From Chloroflexota bacterium (GTDB taxonomy: Bacteria > Chloroflexota > Anaerolineae > 4572-78): a stretch of 6,952 bases of DNA. Position numbers and translations under genes: made by a program. The notes under the pieces are model-generated. The model worked only from the letters and a program-made list of their open reading frames with translations. It was not told where the DNA came from and ran no database searches. Location of the stretch: the NCBI GenBank assembly GCA_024278015.1, contig JAJRUC010000002.1:1-6952 (forward strand), read 5' to 3'. The first letter of the stretch is position 1. Each line of letters begins with the position of its first letter. Of this stretch, positions 5,186-6,952 are shown piece by piece.

Positions 5186-5392
5186 CAGCGCGCCGGGGGG
5201 TTTTGATGCCGGTTGTTAAGGCTGTGGCCGGCAATTCCCGTTTTAACCGGCGTTGTGGTGGCGGTTTTTCGTTTGGGCGCAAAATTTTCGGGGCCGGCCG
5301 GCGAACTGCGCCGGCGGTCTGCGCTTGATTATTTTGTCAGAATAGGGCAATATGTCAGTAGCGATTTTTATTGCAAAATACAGGAGCGACGG
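5186..5392. other. Divergent intergenic region with GC-rich stem and short direct repeat
   Basis: Between the divergent genes lie a 7-bp perfect stem (GCCGGCG 5297-5303 / CGCCGGC 5309-5315, 5-nt loop) and a looser inverted pair (GCCGGTT 5208-5214 / AACCGGC 5245-5251). A direct repeat TGTCAG occurs at 5335-5340 and 5353-5358. The AT-rich part from 5325 should hold the permease promoter; TTGATT (5325-5330) with CAATAT (5348-5353, 17 bp) is the best but weak candidate. No gene is seen here. Confidence 0.35.
5382..5386 (+). promoter_or_regulatory. Ribosome binding site of the permease gene
   Basis: AGGAG lies 6 nt before GTG 5393. It supports the GTG start, which directly precedes the basic segment and first membrane helix expected at the N-terminus of this family. 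Confidence 0.7.
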
Positions 5393-6952
5393 GTGATACT
5401 GAAAAGTTTATGGCGACGCAAAGCCCGGTCATTGCTGACGATGCTGGGCGTAGCCATTGGCGTGGCCGCCGTGGTGGCCCTCAGCGCAATGGCGGAAGGG
5501 GTGGCCGCAGGCTACTCGGCGGTGACGGGCGGCTCCGGCGCAGACTTGCTCATTACCCAGGCCGATGCGATGGACATCTCTCTGAGCGCCGTCGATGAAC
5601 CCGTCGGCGAGCGCGTGGCCCGGTTTCCGCAAGTGCTGGCCGTTTCCGGGGTTATCTTCAATTACGTATCCATCGGCGATATTCCGTATGTGGTCATTGG
5701 CGGTTACGAGCGGGCCGGCAAAGCCATTGAGCATTTCAAAATCGTCGAAGGCCGCCCGCTTTACGGCCCGAAGCAAATTATCATCGGCAAGCAGGCCGCC
5801 GCCAACCTGAAGGTGGGCGTGGGCGACAAGATTAACCTTTTTGAGCAACCCTATCGCATTGCCGGTATTTACGAAACCGGCCTCAGCTTTGAGGAATCGG
5901 GCGGCGTAATTTCGTTGGAAGACGCGCAGGTCATCTTCAAAAAACCGCATCAGGTCAGCTTTTTTGAAATCCAGCTTCGCCACCTTGACGATATGGAGCT
6001 GGTCAAATCGCGCATCGAGCGCCTTTTCCCCGATTATCTGGTCTCCACCGCCTCTGATTTCGGCGAACAACAAATGCAGGTGCAGTCGATGAAGGGGATG
6101 GCCTACGGCATTGGGTTGATTGCCATTTTCATCGGCGGGCTGGGCATGATGAACACCATGATTATGGTCGTCTTTGAGCAAACCCGCGAAATCGGCGTGT
6201 TGCGGGCGGTCGGCTGGAAGCGGGGCCAGGTGCTGCGTATGATAATGGCCCAATCGCTGCTGCTGAGTCTTTTGGGTGGCCTGCTGGGGTTGCTGTTGGG
6301 CTATGGCCTGGTGCAGCTTTCCAACGCCACCCCGGCTGTGTCCAGCTTTGCCACCGGCATTATCCAACCTTCAATGTTGATTGAGGCTATGGTAATGGCC
6401 CTGATTTTGGGAACCGTGGGCGGCATTTATCCGGCGTGGCGGGCCGCCAATCTGCAACCCACCGAGGCCCTGAACTACGAATCGAGCAGCGCCGGCGGAG
6501 GGGAGCGAGAGCCGCGCTGGGCTATGCCGGGCGGCATGGCCTTCAGAAATTTGTGGCGGCGGCGCGGGCGCAGCCTGCTGACCTTAACCGGCATTGCCGT
6601 GGGGGTGGGCCTGATTGTCTCTTTGGGAGCCATCACCGAAGGCTTTATTCAGGATTTTACCAAACTCAGCACCGGCAGCGGCGCCGAATTGTTTGCCATG
6701 CAGGCCGGGGTGGCCGATATGGGCTTCAGTACCATTGATGAGCGCGTAGGCCGGACAATTGCCGGTATGCCGGAAGTAGAAAGCGTGGCCGGCATGGTAT
6801 TTGGCGTGGCCGCCACGCCGGATGTGCCGTTTTTGCTGGTGTGGGGCATTGAACCGGAAGCGCGCGTGCTGGCCCACTACCACATCACCGCCGGCAAAGC
6901 CATCGGCGGGCGGGGCGAAGTGATGCTGGGGGCCACCTTCGCTGAAAACATC
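5393..6952 (+). CDS. ABC transporter permease, FtsX/MacB type, duplicated unit (partial, 520 aa visible)
   Basis: The frame is open from GTG 5393 to the window edge. The start is supported by AGGAG at 5382-5386, 6 nt upstream. The first unit is complete: a basic N-terminus (SLWRRKARS), a transmembrane helix at about 12-33, and an extracytoplasmic MacB-type domain (about 40-225). The FtsX domain follows, with helices near 235-260, 287-309 and 328-349. It includes the family signature MVVFEQTREIGVLRAVGWKR (258-277) and YPAWRAANLQPTEAL (346-360). A second unit begins at about 383: NLWRRRGRSLLT... (386-417) matches residues 5-36 at 18 of 32 positions, and a second extracytoplasmic domain has started when the window ends. 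Such proteins work with a LolD/MacB-like ATPase to move lipids, lipoproteins or peptides, or as mechanotransmitters; the substrate cannot be told. No ATPase gene lies upstream, so it is expected downstream or elsewhere. Confidence 0.85.
   Translation, partial: MILKSLWRRKARSLLTMLGVAIGVAAVVALSAMAEGVAAGYSAVTGGSGADLLITQADAMDISLSAVDEPVGERVARFPQVLAVSGVIFNYVSIGDIPYVVIGGYERAGKAIEHFKIVEGRPLYGPKQIIIGKQAAANLKVGVGDKINLFEQPYRIAGIYETGLSFEESGGVISLEDAQVIFKKPHQVSFFEIQLRHLDDMELVKSRIERLFPDYLVSTASDFGEQQMQVQSMKGMAYGIGLIAIFIGGLGMMNTMIMVVFEQTREIGVLRAVGWKRGQVLRMIMAQSLLLSLLGGLLGLLLGYGLVQLSNATPAVSSFATGIIQPSMLIEAMVMALILGTVGGIYPAWRAANLQPTEALNYESSSAGGGEREPRWAMPGGMAFRNLWRRRGRSLLTLTGIAVGVGLIVSLGAITEGFIQDFTKLSTGSGAELFAMQAGVADMGFSTIDERVGRTIAGMPEVESVAGMVFGVAATPDVPFLLVWGIEPEARVLAHYHITAGKAIGGRGEVMLGATFAENI

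Noticed and set aside
4553..5206. Plus-strand ORF of 217 codons
   Set aside because: It is antisense to the DUF2085 gene, which shows family motifs and membrane helices.
5429..6367. Minus-strand ORF of 312 codons
   Set aside because: It is antisense to the permease, whose frame is open through 520 codons with clear FtsX features. The shadow is His/Gln/Ala-rich without motifs.

Overview
The window looks like bacterial chromosome from a Chloroflexota (probably Anaerolineae-like) genome. That placement is inferred from gene families rather than from a marker gene: a large polytopic membrane protein of the PTPS-related/YfhO-like type, an ALDH4-type P5C dehydrogenase, a DnaB-like ATPase with no N-terminal domain, a DUF2085 membrane protein, a double-unit ABC permease, and many short hairpin repeats between genes. 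Coding regions are moderately GC-rich and use ATG and GTG starts.

Layout. 1-467 (minus): N-terminal part of a membrane protein that runs off the left edge. 468-1248: an intergenic stretch of about 780 bp holding three different hairpin repeats (480-575, 598-684, 767-847), then about 340 bp with no recognised element leading to the next gene. 1249-2880 (plus): complete L-glutamate gamma-semialdehyde (P5C) dehydrogenase, the second step of proline catabolism. 2911-2946: a hairpin plus T-run between convergent genes, best read as the terminator of the minus-strand genes. 2967-5116 (minus): three genes, transcribed DUF2085 protein, then DnaB-like helicase, then S4 RNA-binding protein. The DUF2085 gene and the helicase each have their own extended -10 promoter. 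5117-5392: divergent promoter region. 5393-6952 (plus): FtsX/MacB-type ABC transporter permease with a duplicated architecture, cut by the right edge.

The most notable point is the DnaB-like gene. It is interrupted by one in-frame TAA (3455-3457) inside the conserved segment before the arginine-finger strand. The reading frame continues without shift for 79 more codons that carry the DnaB C-terminal KxR motif. The position corresponds to an acidic residue in DnaB proteins, so a single G-to-T change (GAA to TAA) would explain it. This could be a real nonsense mutation, a strain variant, a sequence error or, less likely, readthrough.

The genes do not form one pathway. The window joins housekeeping genes (proline catabolism, an RNA-binding protein, a helicase) and membrane proteins with a repeat-rich intergenic region. 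I see no CRISPR array, phage module, toxin-antitoxin pair, tRNA or rRNA.
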